In this document: positions 53,820 through 63,628 of the stretch, piece by piece
Numbering within the stretch: position 1 is the first letter of the stretch
How the letters are laid out: each line of letters starts with the position of its first letter
DNA from: Bradyrhizobium cosmicum
GTDB taxonomy: Bacteria; Pseudomonadota; Alphaproteobacteria; Rhizobiales; Xanthobacteraceae
Assembly (NCBI RefSeq): GCF_007290395.2
Contig: NZ_CP041656.2
Span: forward strand, 4,402,001 to 4,466,000
Direction of reading: 5' to 3'
Length of the DNA: 64,000 bases
Position numbers and translations under genes: made by a program
Notes under the pieces: model-generated
The model's database searches: none
Told to the model about the DNA's origin: nothing
The model's input: the letters and a program-made list of their open reading frames with translations, nothing else

Positions 53820-54821
53820 TCACTTGGTCACCTGACGCGTGGTCGCCGGCCGGTGCCGCTTCTTCGGCGGCATGGCATAGCCCGGAATGATGGCGCCGGC
53901 ATAGCAGATCACGAGGCTGGCGAGGCGATGCCCGGCCTGGGCCGCCTCGATCGGATCGGAACCGGCGAGCCGTGCCGCGATATAGGCCGCCGCGAAGCTG
54001 TCGCCGGCGGCTGTGGTGTCGACCACCGGCTTGGTCATGGGCTCGGCGCGGACCTCGTGGGTAGCCCCCGGGAAACGCAGCAGGCTGACAGGCTCGGCGA
54101 GCCGGAACACCAGCTCCGCGCTCGGGATCCGTGCCATCAGTTGCTCCCGGCTCTCGCCGGGATAGAGCGCGAGCAGATCCTCGGTCGAGGTCAGCACGAT
54201 GTCGGCGGCCGCGAAGGCCGCGGCAAAGACCTCGCGGGCGACGTCGCGATCGGGCCAGCCGCGTGCGCGAAAATTGGTGTCGAACACGAAGCGGGTGCCG
54301 AGCAGCCGCGCCCGCTTGATCGCCGCGAACAGGCGATCGCGCCCGGCCGCGTCGTAGATCGAGAGCGTGATCGCGGAGAGATAGACGATGTCGTAGCTCA
54401 TCAGCGAGTTGAGCAGCTCGTCCGTCTCCGGCAGGTTCATCAACTGCCGCGCCGCCGCGCTGTCGCGCCAGTGGAAGAACTGGCGCTCGCCGTTCGCATC
54501 CGTCTGGATCATGTAGAGGCCGGGCAGCTTGCCCGGCAACCGCACGACCCGCCTGGTGCCGACGCTCTCGGCGGTCCAGGCCGCGATCATCTCGTCGCTC
54601 AAGGCGTCATCGCCGAGCGCGGTGAGATAGTCGACCTTGACCTCGAGCCGCGCCAGATACACCGCGGTGTTGAGGGTGTCCCCGCCGAAGCCGCGCGAGT
54701 ACAGCCCGCCGCCCTGCCCGGCAGACTGTCCGGAGGAATGTCCTCCTTGGGCCTGCCGGAGCTCGACCATGCATTCACCGATGCAAGCGACGCTCGCCAT
54801 CGTCATATCCAAGCTGTTCAT
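53820..54821 (-). CDS. kdgK: 2-keto-3-deoxygluconate kinase, PfkB family
   Basis: 333 residues. Ribokinase fold with GGDTLNTAVYLARL near residue 48 and the ATP/catalytic block VVDTTAAGDSFAAAY near 275, the aspartate being the base. It phosphorylates 2-keto-3-deoxy-gluconate (or an isomer) to KDPG, the substrate of the eda product next to it. Three ATGs (54821, 54806, 54800) are possible; none has a clear ribosome site, and the first is 8 bases from the upstream stop. Confidence 0.9.
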   Translation of the reverse strand: MNSLDMTMASVACIGECMVELRQAQGGHSSGQSAGQGGGLYSRGFGGDTLNTAVYLARLEVKVDYLTALGDDALSDEMIAAWTAESVGTRRVVRLPGKLPGLYMIQTDANGERQFFHWRDSAAARQLMNLPETDELLNSLMSYDIVYLSAITLSIYDAAGRDRLFAAIKRARLLGTRFVFDTNFRARGWPDRDVAREVFAAAFAAADIVLTSTEDLLALYPGESREQLMARIPSAELVFRLAEPVSLLRFPGATHEVRAEPMTKPVVDTTAAGDSFAAAYIAARLAGSDPIEAAQAGHRLASLVICYAGAIIPGYAMPPKKRHRPATTRQVTK

Positions 54822-54829
54822 CGATTGGA

Positions 54830-55816
54830 TCAGGCGACGAAATTGCCGCCGAGCTCGTCTTCGATGTGAATGCGGATGATGTCGTCGAAGGTTTTCTCTT
54901 CAGTGGTGAAGCCGAGCTCGCGCGCCCGCTTTGCCTCGAAATTGCGCGGCCAGCCGCCGACGATACCGACGATGAAGGGATCGGGCTGATGCTTGATGCG
55001 CGCGGCGACCTTGTCGCCGGCGACACGCCTGAGCGCCGCGATCTGCTCGCCGACCGTGGCCGAGAAGCCAGGCATGGTCAAATTGCGGCGCGGACCGACC
55101 TTGGCGAGGTCCATGGTGCCGGCATGGAGCAGGAAACCGACGGCCGAGCGCGGCGTGGCGTGCCAGTGGCGAACGTCCTCGGACACCGGGAGGATCGCTT
55201 CCTTGCCGGCCAGCGGCTCGCGCAGGATGTTGGAGAAGAAGCCCGATGCCGCCTTGTTGGGCAGGCCGGGCCGGATGCAGATGGTCGGCAGGCGGATGCC
55301 GATGCCGTCGAGGAAGCCGCGGCGCGAATAGTCGGCGAGCAGGAGTTCGCCGATCGCCTTCTGGGTGCCGTAGCTGAGCAGCGGCGTGTGGAAGAACTCG
55401 TCGCCGATCGCGTCGGGGAACGGGGCGCCGAACACCGCGATCGAGGACGTGAACACCACGCGCGGCTTGTAGCCGCCGCCCACGAGGCGGACGGCATCGA
55501 GCAGCATCCGCGTGCCATCGAGGTTGATGCGGTAACCCTTGTCGAAATCGAGCTCGGCCTCTCCCGAGACGATCGCGGCGAGATGGAAGATCACGTCCGG
55601 ACGGCCGGCGATCAGCTTCTCGGCCGCGCCCGGCACGGCGAAATCGCCCGACACGGTCTCGACGGCAAAACCGGCTTTTTCCGGCTGCTTGGGCTCGACC
55701 ACGTCATGCATGGTCAGCTTGGTGATGTCGCTCTTGCCGAGCCGGCCGTCGCGCAACAGCCGTTCACACAATTTACGGCCGACCATGCCGGCCGCGCCCA
55801 GAACCAGAATGTGCAA
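54830..55816 (-). CDS. denD: D-erythronate dehydrogenase-like NAD-dependent epimerase/dehydratase
   Basis: 328 residues, extended SDR. NAD site VLGAAGMVGRKL at the N-terminus, TSSIAVFG, and the YGTQKAIGE (Tyr-x-x-x-Lys) catalytic motif. DenD oxidises D-erythronate at C2; none of its usual partners (OtnK, OtnI, OtnC) is here, so this copy may act on another sugar acid of the locus. It lies between the transporter and kinase genes, with a 64-base gap on the transporter side that contains a small hairpin (GAGCGC / GCGCTC, 55840-55863). Confidence 0.82.
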   Translation of the reverse strand: MHILVLGAAGMVGRKLCERLLRDGRLGKSDITKLTMHDVVEPKQPEKAGFAVETVSGDFAVPGAAEKLIAGRPDVIFHLAAIVSGEAELDFDKGYRINLDGTRMLLDAVRLVGGGYKPRVVFTSSIAVFGAPFPDAIGDEFFHTPLLSYGTQKAIGELLLADYSRRGFLDGIGIRLPTICIRPGLPNKAASGFFSNILREPLAGKEAILPVSEDVRHWHATPRSAVGFLLHAGTMDLAKVGPRRNLTMPGFSATVGEQIAALRRVAGDKVAARIKHQPDPFIVGIVGGWPRNFEAKRARELGFTTEEKTFDDIIRIHIEDELGGNFVA

Positions 55817-55880
55817 GAGCCTACTCCTTCTTGTTGTCGGAGCGCTTCAGGCTAGAGGCGCTCTCATGGCGGCCCCGAGA

Positions 55881-56756
55881 TCATTCCTTCACGGCGCCGG
55901 TCATCGCCGACACATAATACTCCACGAAGAAGGAATAAAGGATAACTACGGGGACCGAGCCGGTCAGGGCCGCCGCCATCAGCGCGCCCCAATGGTAGAC
56001 GTCGCCGTTGACGAGCTCGGTGATCGCGCCGACCGGAATGGTCTTGTTCTCGGACGAGGAGATGAAGGTCAGCGCGTAGATGAACTCGTTCCAGGACAAC
56101 GTGAAGGCGAAGATACCCGCCGAGATCACCCCCGGCAGCGACAGCGGCAGGGTGATCTTGATCAGGATCTGGAGCCGCGTGGCCCCGTCGATCAGCGCGC
56201 ACTCCTCCAGCTCATAGGGGATGGTGCGGAAATAGCCCATCAAGAGCCAGGTGCAGAACGGGATCAGGAACGTCGGATAGGTCAGGATCAGCGCCAGATT
56301 GCCGTCGAACAGCCCGAGCTGGAACACGATCGCCGCCAGTGGAATGAACAGGATCGAAGGCGGCACGAGATAGCCGAGGAAGATCGCAAGGCCGACATAG
56401 CGCGAGCCCTTGTAGCGCAGCCGCTCGATCGCGTAGGCCGCGCAGACGCTGGCAAACAGCGAGATGAAGGTGGAGGACACCGAGACGATCACGGTGTTCC
56501 ACATCCAGAGCGGATAGTCGGTGTCGAAGAACAGCTTCTTGATGTGCTCCAGCGTCGGATTCACGATCCAGAACGGATTGTACTTCTCGTAGTCGTACAT
56601 CTCCGCGTCCGGCTTGAACGTCGCGACCGCCATCCAGTAGAACGGGAACAGCAGGAAGAAGATGATCAGGCCGAGCGGAAGGTAGACGCGGAAAAGCTTC
56701 CGCGGGAAGCTCTCGAGGTAGTCCATTCCGACGCTTTGGTCGTCTGCGGTGCTCAT
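55881..56756 (-). CDS. Carbohydrate ABC transporter permease (MalG-type)
   Basis: 291 residues, six predicted membrane helices. The EAA loop that contacts the ATPase is ECALIDGATRLQILIKITLP at ~190-210. It forms the inner-membrane channel with the MalF-type permease. Its start follows the partner's stop by 2 bases. The N-terminal region (SFPRKLFRVYLPLGLII) is cytoplasmic then membrane. The substrate is inferred to be a sugar or sugar acid from the linked enzymes. Confidence 0.93.
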   Translation of the reverse strand: MSTADDQSVGMDYLESFPRKLFRVYLPLGLIIFFLLFPFYWMAVATFKPDAEMYDYEKYNPFWIVNPTLEHIKKLFFDTDYPLWMWNTVIVSVSSTFISLFASVCAAYAIERLRYKGSRYVGLAIFLGYLVPPSILFIPLAAIVFQLGLFDGNLALILTYPTFLIPFCTWLLMGYFRTIPYELEECALIDGATRLQILIKITLPLSLPGVISAGIFAFTLSWNEFIYALTFISSSENKTIPVGAITELVNGDVYHWGALMAAALTGSVPVVILYSFFVEYYVSAMTGAVKE

Positions 56757-56758
56757 GG

Positions 56759-57706
56759 TCAGTCCCTCCCGCCCTGCTGCCAGCGGGAGCGCTGAAGCCC
56801 GAAGAAGCTGAGCAGGATCGCCGCGACCAGGAACGGGATCATCGCGTTCGAGATCGCCGCGCCCTCGCCGAGATTGCCGCCGGTGATGGCGCGCTGGAAC
56901 GACAGCGTCGCCATCAGATGCGTGGAATTGATCGGCCCGCCCCGCGTGATGGTGTAGATCAGCTGGAAGTCGGTGAACGTCATCAGCACCGAGAACGTCA
57001 TCACGACCGCGATGATCGGCGACAGCATCGGCAACGTTATGTGGCGGAAGCGCTGCATGTTGGTGGCGCCGTCGAGATTGGCGGCCTCATAGAGCGATGG
57101 CGAGATGGTCTGGAGCCCGGCCAGCAGCGTGATCGCCACGAACGGCACGCCGCGCCAGATATTGGCGGCGACGACCGACCAGCGCGCATTCCAGGGATCG
57201 CCGAGGAAGTCGATGTAGCGCGTGATCAGGCCGGCTTTGATCAGCACCCAGGAGATGATCGAGAACTGGCTGTCGTAAATCCACCAGAACGCGATCGCCG
57301 AGAGCACCGTCGGCACCACGAAGGGCAACAGCACGATGGCCCGGATCATCGACTTGAACGGCAGGCGCTCGTTGAGCAGCAACGCCAGGTAAAGCCCGAT
57401 GGCGAATTTCACGGCGCTCGCAGCGACCGTATAGAAGATGGTGTTGAACACCGACAGCCAGAATACCGAGTCCTTCGAAAGCGAGACGAAGTTCTGGAAG
57501 CCGATGAAGCGCCCGGCCCCGCCGATCTTGGTATCGGTCATGCCGAGCCAGAAGCCCAGCGCCAGCGGGTAAGCCAGAAACAGGATGAGGATGGCGATCG
57601 CCGGCACCATGAACATCGCGCCGAGAAAATGCCGGCTCTCGAATGCTCTGCTCCACAGGCTGCTGCGCCTTCCAGGCGCGACAACGGGCTCGGCCATAAC
57701 TGCCAT
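56759..57706 (-). CDS. Carbohydrate ABC transporter permease (MalF-type)
   Basis: 315 residues, six predicted helices, with LAYPLALGFWLGM after the first. The EAA loop is YEAANLDGATNMQRFRHITL. ATG 57706 was chosen because GAGAGGAA precedes it at 6 bases; a GTG at 57733 would overlap the intercistronic hairpin. Second of four transporter genes; lies downstream of the binding protein with a strong hairpin between. Confidence 0.93.
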   Translation of the reverse strand: MAVMAEPVVAPGRRSSLWSRAFESRHFLGAMFMVPAIAILILFLAYPLALGFWLGMTDTKIGGAGRFIGFQNFVSLSKDSVFWLSVFNTIFYTVAASAVKFAIGLYLALLLNERLPFKSMIRAIVLLPFVVPTVLSAIAFWWIYDSQFSIISWVLIKAGLITRYIDFLGDPWNARWSVVAANIWRGVPFVAITLLAGLQTISPSLYEAANLDGATNMQRFRHITLPMLSPIIAVVMTFSVLMTFTDFQLIYTITRGGPINSTHLMATLSFQRAITGGNLGEGAAISNAMIPFLVAAILLSFFGLQRSRWQQGGRD

Positions 57707-57730
57707 GTCGGATTCCTCTCGACGAATAGT

Positions 57731-57758
57731 CACGGCGTCCGGCGAGCCGGACGCCGTG
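57731..57758 (-). other. Perfect 13-bp intercistronic hairpin after binding-protein gene
   Basis: CACGGCGTCCGGC and GCCGGACGCCGTG pair completely around a 2-base loop. It starts 15 bases past the stop of the binding-protein gene and ends 25 bases before the permease start. Such stems protect the upstream message from 3' exonucleases and lower permease expression relative to the binding protein. Confidence 0.75.
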
Positions 57759-57772
57759 CAGATTGGCGTTGA

Positions 57773-59086
57773 TCAGACCTGATAGTAGCGCTTGGCCCGC
57801 TCGGCGGCGCGCGCGGCCGCCTGCTTCGGCGTCGCAGAGCCCGAGGCGGCTTCCGCGAACATGTCGACGACGACGAAGTCGCCCATCACGGCGGCGGAGG
57901 CATATCCGAGATCGCCGGCAAAACCGTTGTCGCGGCTGCGCTTCAGGCAGTCGCGGAACGGCGTGATCTTCGGATCCGACGTCCACACCGGGTTGTCGTT
58001 GTAGGCCGGCAGCGGCGGAGACACGTAGCCGTTCGAGGAAACCTCCCAGGCGTCGTAGTTCTCCTTGTCCCACATGAACTTGATGTATTCCTTCACCGCC
58101 TTCGGATACTTCGAGTGCTTGTAGCCGTAGGCGACCAGGACGTTCTGCTGCTCGGTCGGCACACCGACCGGTCCGATCGGCATCGGCGCGTGGTTGGTGT
58201 CCGCTGCGATCTCCTGCTGCTTGGGATCGGTGGAGTTCTTGCCGACGGTCCAGATCGAGATGCCGTTCAGGGTCAGGCTGAGTTCACCGTTGAGATAGGC
58301 CTTGTTGTTGTTGCTGTCGTTCCACGACAACACGCCGGGAATAAACGTCGCGTAGAGCTCCTTGACGTATTCGAGCGCAGCGATGGTCTCCGGCGAGTCG
58401 ATCACGACCTCGTTCTTGTCGTTGACGACCTTGCCGCCGAACGCCCACAGCGCCCACTGGCACCAGCCATTGGCATCGCCGGTGGCATGGCCGAGCGCGA
58501 AGCCGGCCGGCGTGTTGTTCTTCTTCAAGGCCTGGCAGAGCTTGAGGAAGCCGGCGGTGTCCTTGGGGAATTCGTCGAAGCCGGCGGCCTTCACGTGGCT
58601 GATGCGGTAGTTCAGGCAGCCGCCGGTCGCGCCCTGCGGGATGGCGATCCAGCTGTTGCCCTTCTTGCCGTAGCGTTCGGCGACCGGATACCAGCCGCCG
58701 TACTTGGCGCCGAGATAATCGGCGACGTCGGTCATGTCGATGAGCTTTTCCGGGAATTTGTGGGGATCATCGAGCGTGCCGATGATCAGGTCGGGACCAG
58801 CGCCGACATTGGCGGCGACCGCGGCCTTGGGACGGATGTCTTCCCAGCTCTCGGCCTCGAGCTTGACCTTGACGCCGGTCTTCTCGGAGAACTTCTTGGT
58901 CTGCTCGGCGAACTTGTCGAACTCGGCCTGGATGAACTGCTTCCAGCGCAGCACGCGGATGGAGGCGTTCGCCTCCGGCACATTGGTCCACTCCGCCGCG
59001 CGGACCGGGACGATGCCCGGGCCGGCGAGCAAGGCCGCGCCGCCCAGGCCGGCTTTAAGCACACTTCGCCTGTCGAAATTGCTCAT
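57773..59086 (-). CDS. Sugar ABC transporter substrate-binding protein (Tat-type signal)
   Basis: 437 residues. Twin-arginine-like signal FDRRSVLKAGLGGAALLAG (~4-22), then a family 1 extracellular solute-binding fold with ASIRVLRWKQFIQAE and YPKAVKEYIKFMWDKENY. ATG 59086 follows GGGAGAG. Periplasmic receptor of the ABC system. Aromatic and acidic residues fit a sugar ligand. Followed by the 13-bp hairpin, as is common for these highly expressed genes. Confidence 0.9.
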   Translation of the reverse strand: MSNFDRRSVLKAGLGGAALLAGPGIVPVRAAEWTNVPEANASIRVLRWKQFIQAEFDKFAEQTKKFSEKTGVKVKLEAESWEDIRPKAAVAANVGAGPDLIIGTLDDPHKFPEKLIDMTDVADYLGAKYGGWYPVAERYGKKGNSWIAIPQGATGGCLNYRISHVKAAGFDEFPKDTAGFLKLCQALKKNNTPAGFALGHATGDANGWCQWALWAFGGKVVNDKNEVVIDSPETIAALEYVKELYATFIPGVLSWNDSNNNKAYLNGELSLTLNGISIWTVGKNSTDPKQQEIAADTNHAPMPIGPVGVPTEQQNVLVAYGYKHSKYPKAVKEYIKFMWDKENYDAWEVSSNGYVSPPLPAYNDNPVWTSDPKITPFRDCLKRSRDNGFAGDLGYASAAVMGDFVVVDMFAEAASGSATPKQAAARAAERAKRYYQV

Positions 59087-59147
59087 CGTTCTCTCCCTGA
59101 ATTTTATATTTATATCTTGGTAGTTCTTCGTCAGTCCTTCGACGTCG

Positions 59148-60209
<1,062 letters not shown>

Positions 60210-60232
60210 CTAGCTCCCTCCTCGAAAGTCCA

Positions 60233-60249
60233 CGGCGCTCCGAGCGCCG
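60233..60249 (-). other. Small hairpin in operon leader
   Basis: CGGCGCTC / GAGCGCCG with a minimal loop, 24 bases before the ugpC start, in the untranslated leader. It may affect message stability; no T-run, so not a terminator. Confidence 0.35.
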
Positions 60250-60341
60250 CGACCGTCTTGTTTTTTCAGACTTCACCAACCGAAGCCCGATCTTGGCGAG
60301 CGACATTGTCGGCAGTTTGTGCGGTTTTGGCAATTTGTCTT

Positions 60342-60370
60342 TGGTTAGTCGCTGCTGGTAGCGCTGTCAA
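60342..60370 (-). promoter_or_regulatory. Predicted promoter of the sugar ABC operon
   Basis: On the minus strand TTGACA (60370-60365), 17 bases, TAACCA (60347-60342). The -35 lies inside the candidate LacI operator. A second pair, TTGCCA-17-GACAAT, lies closer to the gene. Confidence 0.4.
60356..60369. promoter_or_regulatory. Candidate LacI-family operator 1
   Basis: TGGTAGCGCTGTCA, an imperfect palindrome centred on AGCGCT, the usual centre of LacI-family sites. It covers the -35 of the ABC operon and lies 43 bases before lacI. Its reverse complement matches operator 2 at 12 of 14 bases. Confidence 0.6.
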
Positions 60371-60411
60371 CGTTCCTTTGTTTGCGGGAGTGACTGTGTT
60401 AAGAGCAGCAA

Positions 60412-61512
60412 ATGGGTCGAAAACGCACCAAGTCAGGCAAAATCCGGCTGGCGGAAGTCGCCGAGCTTGCCGGCGTCAGCCCGATCACGGCGTCGCGCTT
60501 CTTCCGCAATCCGGAGGCGCTGTCGGTGGCCAAGCGGACGCGGGTCGAGAGCGCCGCCAGGGAGCTCGGCTACGTGCCGAACCTCGCGGCACGCGCGCTG
60601 GCCTCGCAACGCACCGAGGTAATCGGTGTCTTGATTCCGTCGCTGACCAACAACGTATTCTCCGACGTGCTGCGCGGCATCTATGACGCTTCCGAAGGCA
60701 GCCGGTACTCGATCCAATTGTCCAACACACGCTATAGTATTCTCCAGGAGGAGAAGCTTCTGCGCCTGTTTCTGGCGCAGAAGCCGGCCGGACTGATCGT
60801 TACCGGCATCGACCAGACCGCGGAATCGCGCGCGATGCTGGAGGCCGCCGACTGCCCGATCGTGCAGATCATGGAGGTCGGGCCCAATCCGGTCGACATG
60901 ATGATCGGCTTTTCGCACTATGATGCAGCGCGCGCGGCGGTCGCGCACCTGTTCGCGCAAGGCCACCGCAAGATTGGCTTCGTCGGCGCGCGCATGGACC
61001 CGCGGGTGCAACGGCGGCTGGACGGATATGTCTCGGCCATGAAGGAAGCAGGCCTGTACGAACAGCGCCTCGTCGTCACCACGGCGACGCCGACCTCGGT
61101 GACGCTCGGCGGCACCCTCTTCGCCGATCTGCTCGGACGCGAGCCCGGCATCGATGCGGTGTTCTGCGCCAATGACGACCTCGCGCTCGGCGTTCTCTTC
61201 GAATGCCGGCGCCGGGAGATCGCGATCCCCGAACAGATCGCGATCGTCGGCTTCAACGACCTCGAGTTCATGGCCTCCGCGGTCCCCACCCTCACCAGCG
61301 TGCGCACCAACCGCTACGAGATGGGCAACACCGCCGCGACCATGCTGATCGAGGCGATCGACGGGCGGCGCCCGGAGCGTCCCGTGCTCGATCTCGGCTT
61401 CAAGGTGATCGAGCGGCAGAGCTCGGCATCGCGGCGTCCGGACAGCAAGCCAGCCGTATCCGGCGCAGTCGCCGCGAACAAAATGATAGCGTTACCAAGT
61501 GGCGGTGAGTAG
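60412..61512 (+). CDS. LacI/GntR family transcriptional regulator of the sugar-acid locus
   Basis: 366 residues. HTH plus hinge at ~12-65 (LAEVAELAGVSPITASRFFR and GYVPNLAARALASQR), then the periplasmic-binding-like effector domain (IGVLIPSLTNNVFSDVLRGI, CANDDLALGVLFECRRR). The closest well-known type is GntR of gluconate metabolism. It is divergent from the ABC operon and 122 bases upstream of the dehydratase gene. Its last codons contain the second operator. It probably represses both units and is released by a sugar-acid or phosphorylated intermediate. Confidence 0.92.
   Translation: MGRKRTKSGKIRLAEVAELAGVSPITASRFFRNPEALSVAKRTRVESAARELGYVPNLAARALASQRTEVIGVLIPSLTNNVFSDVLRGIYDASEGSRYSIQLSNTRYSILQEEKLLRLFLAQKPAGLIVTGIDQTAESRAMLEAADCPIVQIMEVGPNPVDMMIGFSHYDAARAAVAHLFAQGHRKIGFVGARMDPRVQRRLDGYVSAMKEAGLYEQRLVVTTATPTSVTLGGTLFADLLGREPGIDAVFCANDDLALGVLFECRRREIAIPEQIAIVGFNDLEFMASAVPTLTSVRTNRYEMGNTAATMLIEAIDGRRPERPVLDLGFKVIERQSSASRRPDSKPAVSGAVAANKMIALPSGGE
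61484..61497. promoter_or_regulatory. Candidate LacI-family operator 2
   Basis: TGATAGCGTTACCA, inside the 3' end of lacI and 138 bases before the dehydratase start. It agrees with the reverse complement of operator 1 at 12 of 14 positions. Suited to control dehydratase transcription or to loop with operator 1. Confidence 0.5.
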
Positions 61513-61634
61513 TATCGACCTCGTGAGGAAATGACCCGCCAACGGGCCTTTGAACCATCGACCGCGCCGTTGGGCATCGCACCAGCCGAAGCTGAGCCCC
61601 CGACGCCAGTGCGTTTGCATTGCAGGAGAAACCA

Positions 61635-63464
61635 ATGACAAAAAACCCAACCAATGGGCATGCGCCCGCCAGCAACGGCGCTCGCCGCCACCTCCGCTCC
61701 CAGGAATGGTTCAACAACCCGCATAATCCGGGCATGACCGCGCTCTATATGGAGCGTTATCTGAATTACGGCCTGACCCGCGCCGAGTTGCAGTCCGGCA
61801 AGCCGATCATCGGCATTGCCCAGACCGGCAACGACCTCTCCCCGTGCAACCGTCACCATATCGAGCTGGCGCACCGCGTCCGCGAAGGTATCCGCGAGGC
61901 CGGCGGCATTGCGATGGAATTCCCGACCCATCCGATCCAGGAGACCGGCAAGCGCCCGACCGCGGCGCTCGACCGCAACCTCGCCTATCTCGGCCTGGTC
62001 GAGATCCTCTACGGCTATCCGCTCGACGGCGTGGTGCTGACCACCGGCTGCGACAAGACCACGCCCGCCTGCATGATGGCGGCGGCGACCGTGAACCTGC
62101 CCGCGATCGTGCTGTCGGGCGGCCCGATGCTGAACGGCTGGCACGCGGGCGAGCGCACCGGCTCCGGCACCATCGTCTGGAAGTCGCGCGAGCGGCTCGC
62201 TGCCGGCGAGATCGACTACGAGGAGTTCATGGAGATCGTGGCGTCCTCGGCGCCCTCGGTCGGCCACTGCAACACCATGGGCACGGCGTCGACCATGAAC
62301 GGCCTCGCCGAAGCGCTCGGCTTCTCGCTGCCGGGCTGCGCCGCGATCCCCGCGCCCTATCGCGAGCGCGGCCAGATCGCCTACGAGACGGGAAAACGCG
62401 CCGTCGAGATGGTGTGGGAAGACCTCAAGCCCTCGGACATCCTGACCCGCAAGGCGTTCGAGAACTGCATCGTCATCAACTCGGCGATCGGCGGCTCGAC
62501 CAACGCACCGATCCACATCAACGCGCTGGCCCGCCACATCGGCGTCGAACTGTCGATCGACGACTGGCAGAAGGTCGGCCACGACGTGCCGCTGCTGGTC
62601 AACATGCAGCCGGCCGGCTTCTATCTCGGCGAGGAATTCCACCGCGCCGGCGGCGTGCCGGCCGTGGTGCGCGAGTTGATGAAGCACAAGCGCATCCATG
62701 AGGACGCTGTCACGGTGAATGGCCGTGGCATCGGCGAGAACTGCAAGGACGCGCCGAAGCCCGACAACGACGTGATCTGGGCCTATGACAAGCCGCTGGT
62801 GAAGGACGCCGGCTTCCTGGTGCTGAAGGGCAATCTGTTCGATTCAGCGATCATGAAGACCAGCGTGATCTCCAAGGAATTCCGCGACCGCTATCTCAGC
62901 AACCCGAAGGACCTGAATGCCTTCGAGGGCCGTGCCATCGTGTTCGAGGGACCGGAGGACTACCACGCGCGGATCGACGATCCTTCGCTCGACATCGACG
63001 AGCATTGCATGCTGTTCGTCCGCGGCACCGGACCGATCGGCTATCCCGGCGGCGCCGAGGTCGTGAACATGCAGCCGCCGGCGGCGCTGATCAAACGCGG
63101 CATTCTCGCGCTGCCCTGCATCGGCGACGGCCGCCAGTCCGGCACCTCGGGCTCGCCCTCGATCCTGAACGCCTCACCGGAAGCCGCCGCCAATGGCGGA
63201 CTTGCGATCCTCAAGACCGGCGACAAGGTGCGCATCGACCTCAACAAGGGCAGCGCCAACATCCTGATCTCGGACGAGGAGCTGAAGAAGCGCCACGCCG
63301 AACTCATGGCCAATGGCGGCTTCAAGCATCCGGCGAACCAGACGCCGTGGCAGGAGATCTATCGCAACACCGTCGGCCAGCAATCGACCGGCGCCTGCAT
63401 GGAGCTCGCCACGCACTACCAGAACGTCGCCGGCACGTTCGGCGTGGCGCGGGATAATCACTGA
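61635..63464 (+). CDS. IlvD/Edd-family sugar-acid dehydratase, XylD-like
   Basis: 609 residues. The [2Fe-2S] ligands are Cys71 (SPCNRHH), Cys139 ([11 protein letters not shown]) and Cys212 ([11 protein letters not shown]); their spacing (68 and 73) is the same as I recall for the D-xylonate dehydratase of Caulobacter. The C-terminal [19 protein letters not shown] is also typical. It removes water from an aldonate to give a 2-keto-3-deoxy acid. Xylonate is one candidate; with KDG kinase and KDPG aldolase nearby, a hexonate is another. AGGAG precedes ATG 61635. Confidence 0.9.
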   Translation: MTKNPTNGHAPASNGARRHLRSQEWFNNPHNPGMTALYMERYLNYGLTRAELQSGKPIIGIAQTGNDLSPCNRHHIELAHRVREGIREAGGIAMEFPTHPIQETGKRPTAALDRNLAYLGLVEILYGYPLDGVVLTTGCDKTTPACMMAAATVNLPAIVLSGGPMLNGWHAGERTGSGTIVWKSRERLAAGEIDYEEFMEIVASSAPSVGHCNTMGTASTMNGLAEALGFSLPGCAAIPAPYRERGQIAYETGKRAVEMVWEDLKPSDILTRKAFENCIVINSAIGGSTNAPIHINALARHIGVELSIDDWQKVGHDVPLLVNMQPAGFYLGEEFHRAGGVPAVVRELMKHKRIHEDAVTVNGRGIGENCKDAPKPDNDVIWAYDKPLVKDAGFLVLKGNLFDSAIMKTSVISKEFRDRYLSNPKDLNAFEGRAIVFEGPEDYHARIDDPSLDIDEHCMLFVRGTGPIGYPGGAEVVNMQPPAALIKRGILALPCIGDGRQSGTSGSPSILNASPEAAANGGLAILKTGDKVRIDLNKGSANILISDEELKKRHAELMANGGFKHPANQTPWQEIYRNTVGQQSTGACMELATHYQNVAGTFGVARDNH

Positions 63465-63473
63465 CAACCACAC

Positions 63474-63591
63474 CGTCATTGCGAGCGCAGCGAAGCAATC
63501 CAGAGATATCTCCGCGGAGACAGTCTGGATTGCTTCGTCGCACCAGCGCAAAATTGCCTTGCAATTTTGTCGCGGGCTCATCGCAATGACG
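63474..63591. repeat. Composite palindromic repeat between dehydratase and SDR
   Basis: GAAGCAATCCAG / CTGGATTGCTTC arms as at 5641 and 14540, plus an extra hairpin (CAAAATTGC / GCAATTTTG) inserted in the right arm. The outer ends CGTCATTGCGAG and TCGCAATGACG also pair. It may dampen read-through to the SDR gene. Confidence 0.75.
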
Positions 63592-63628
63592 AGCCGATAG
63601 ACACATTCAAGCCAAGGAGAAAAATAAA

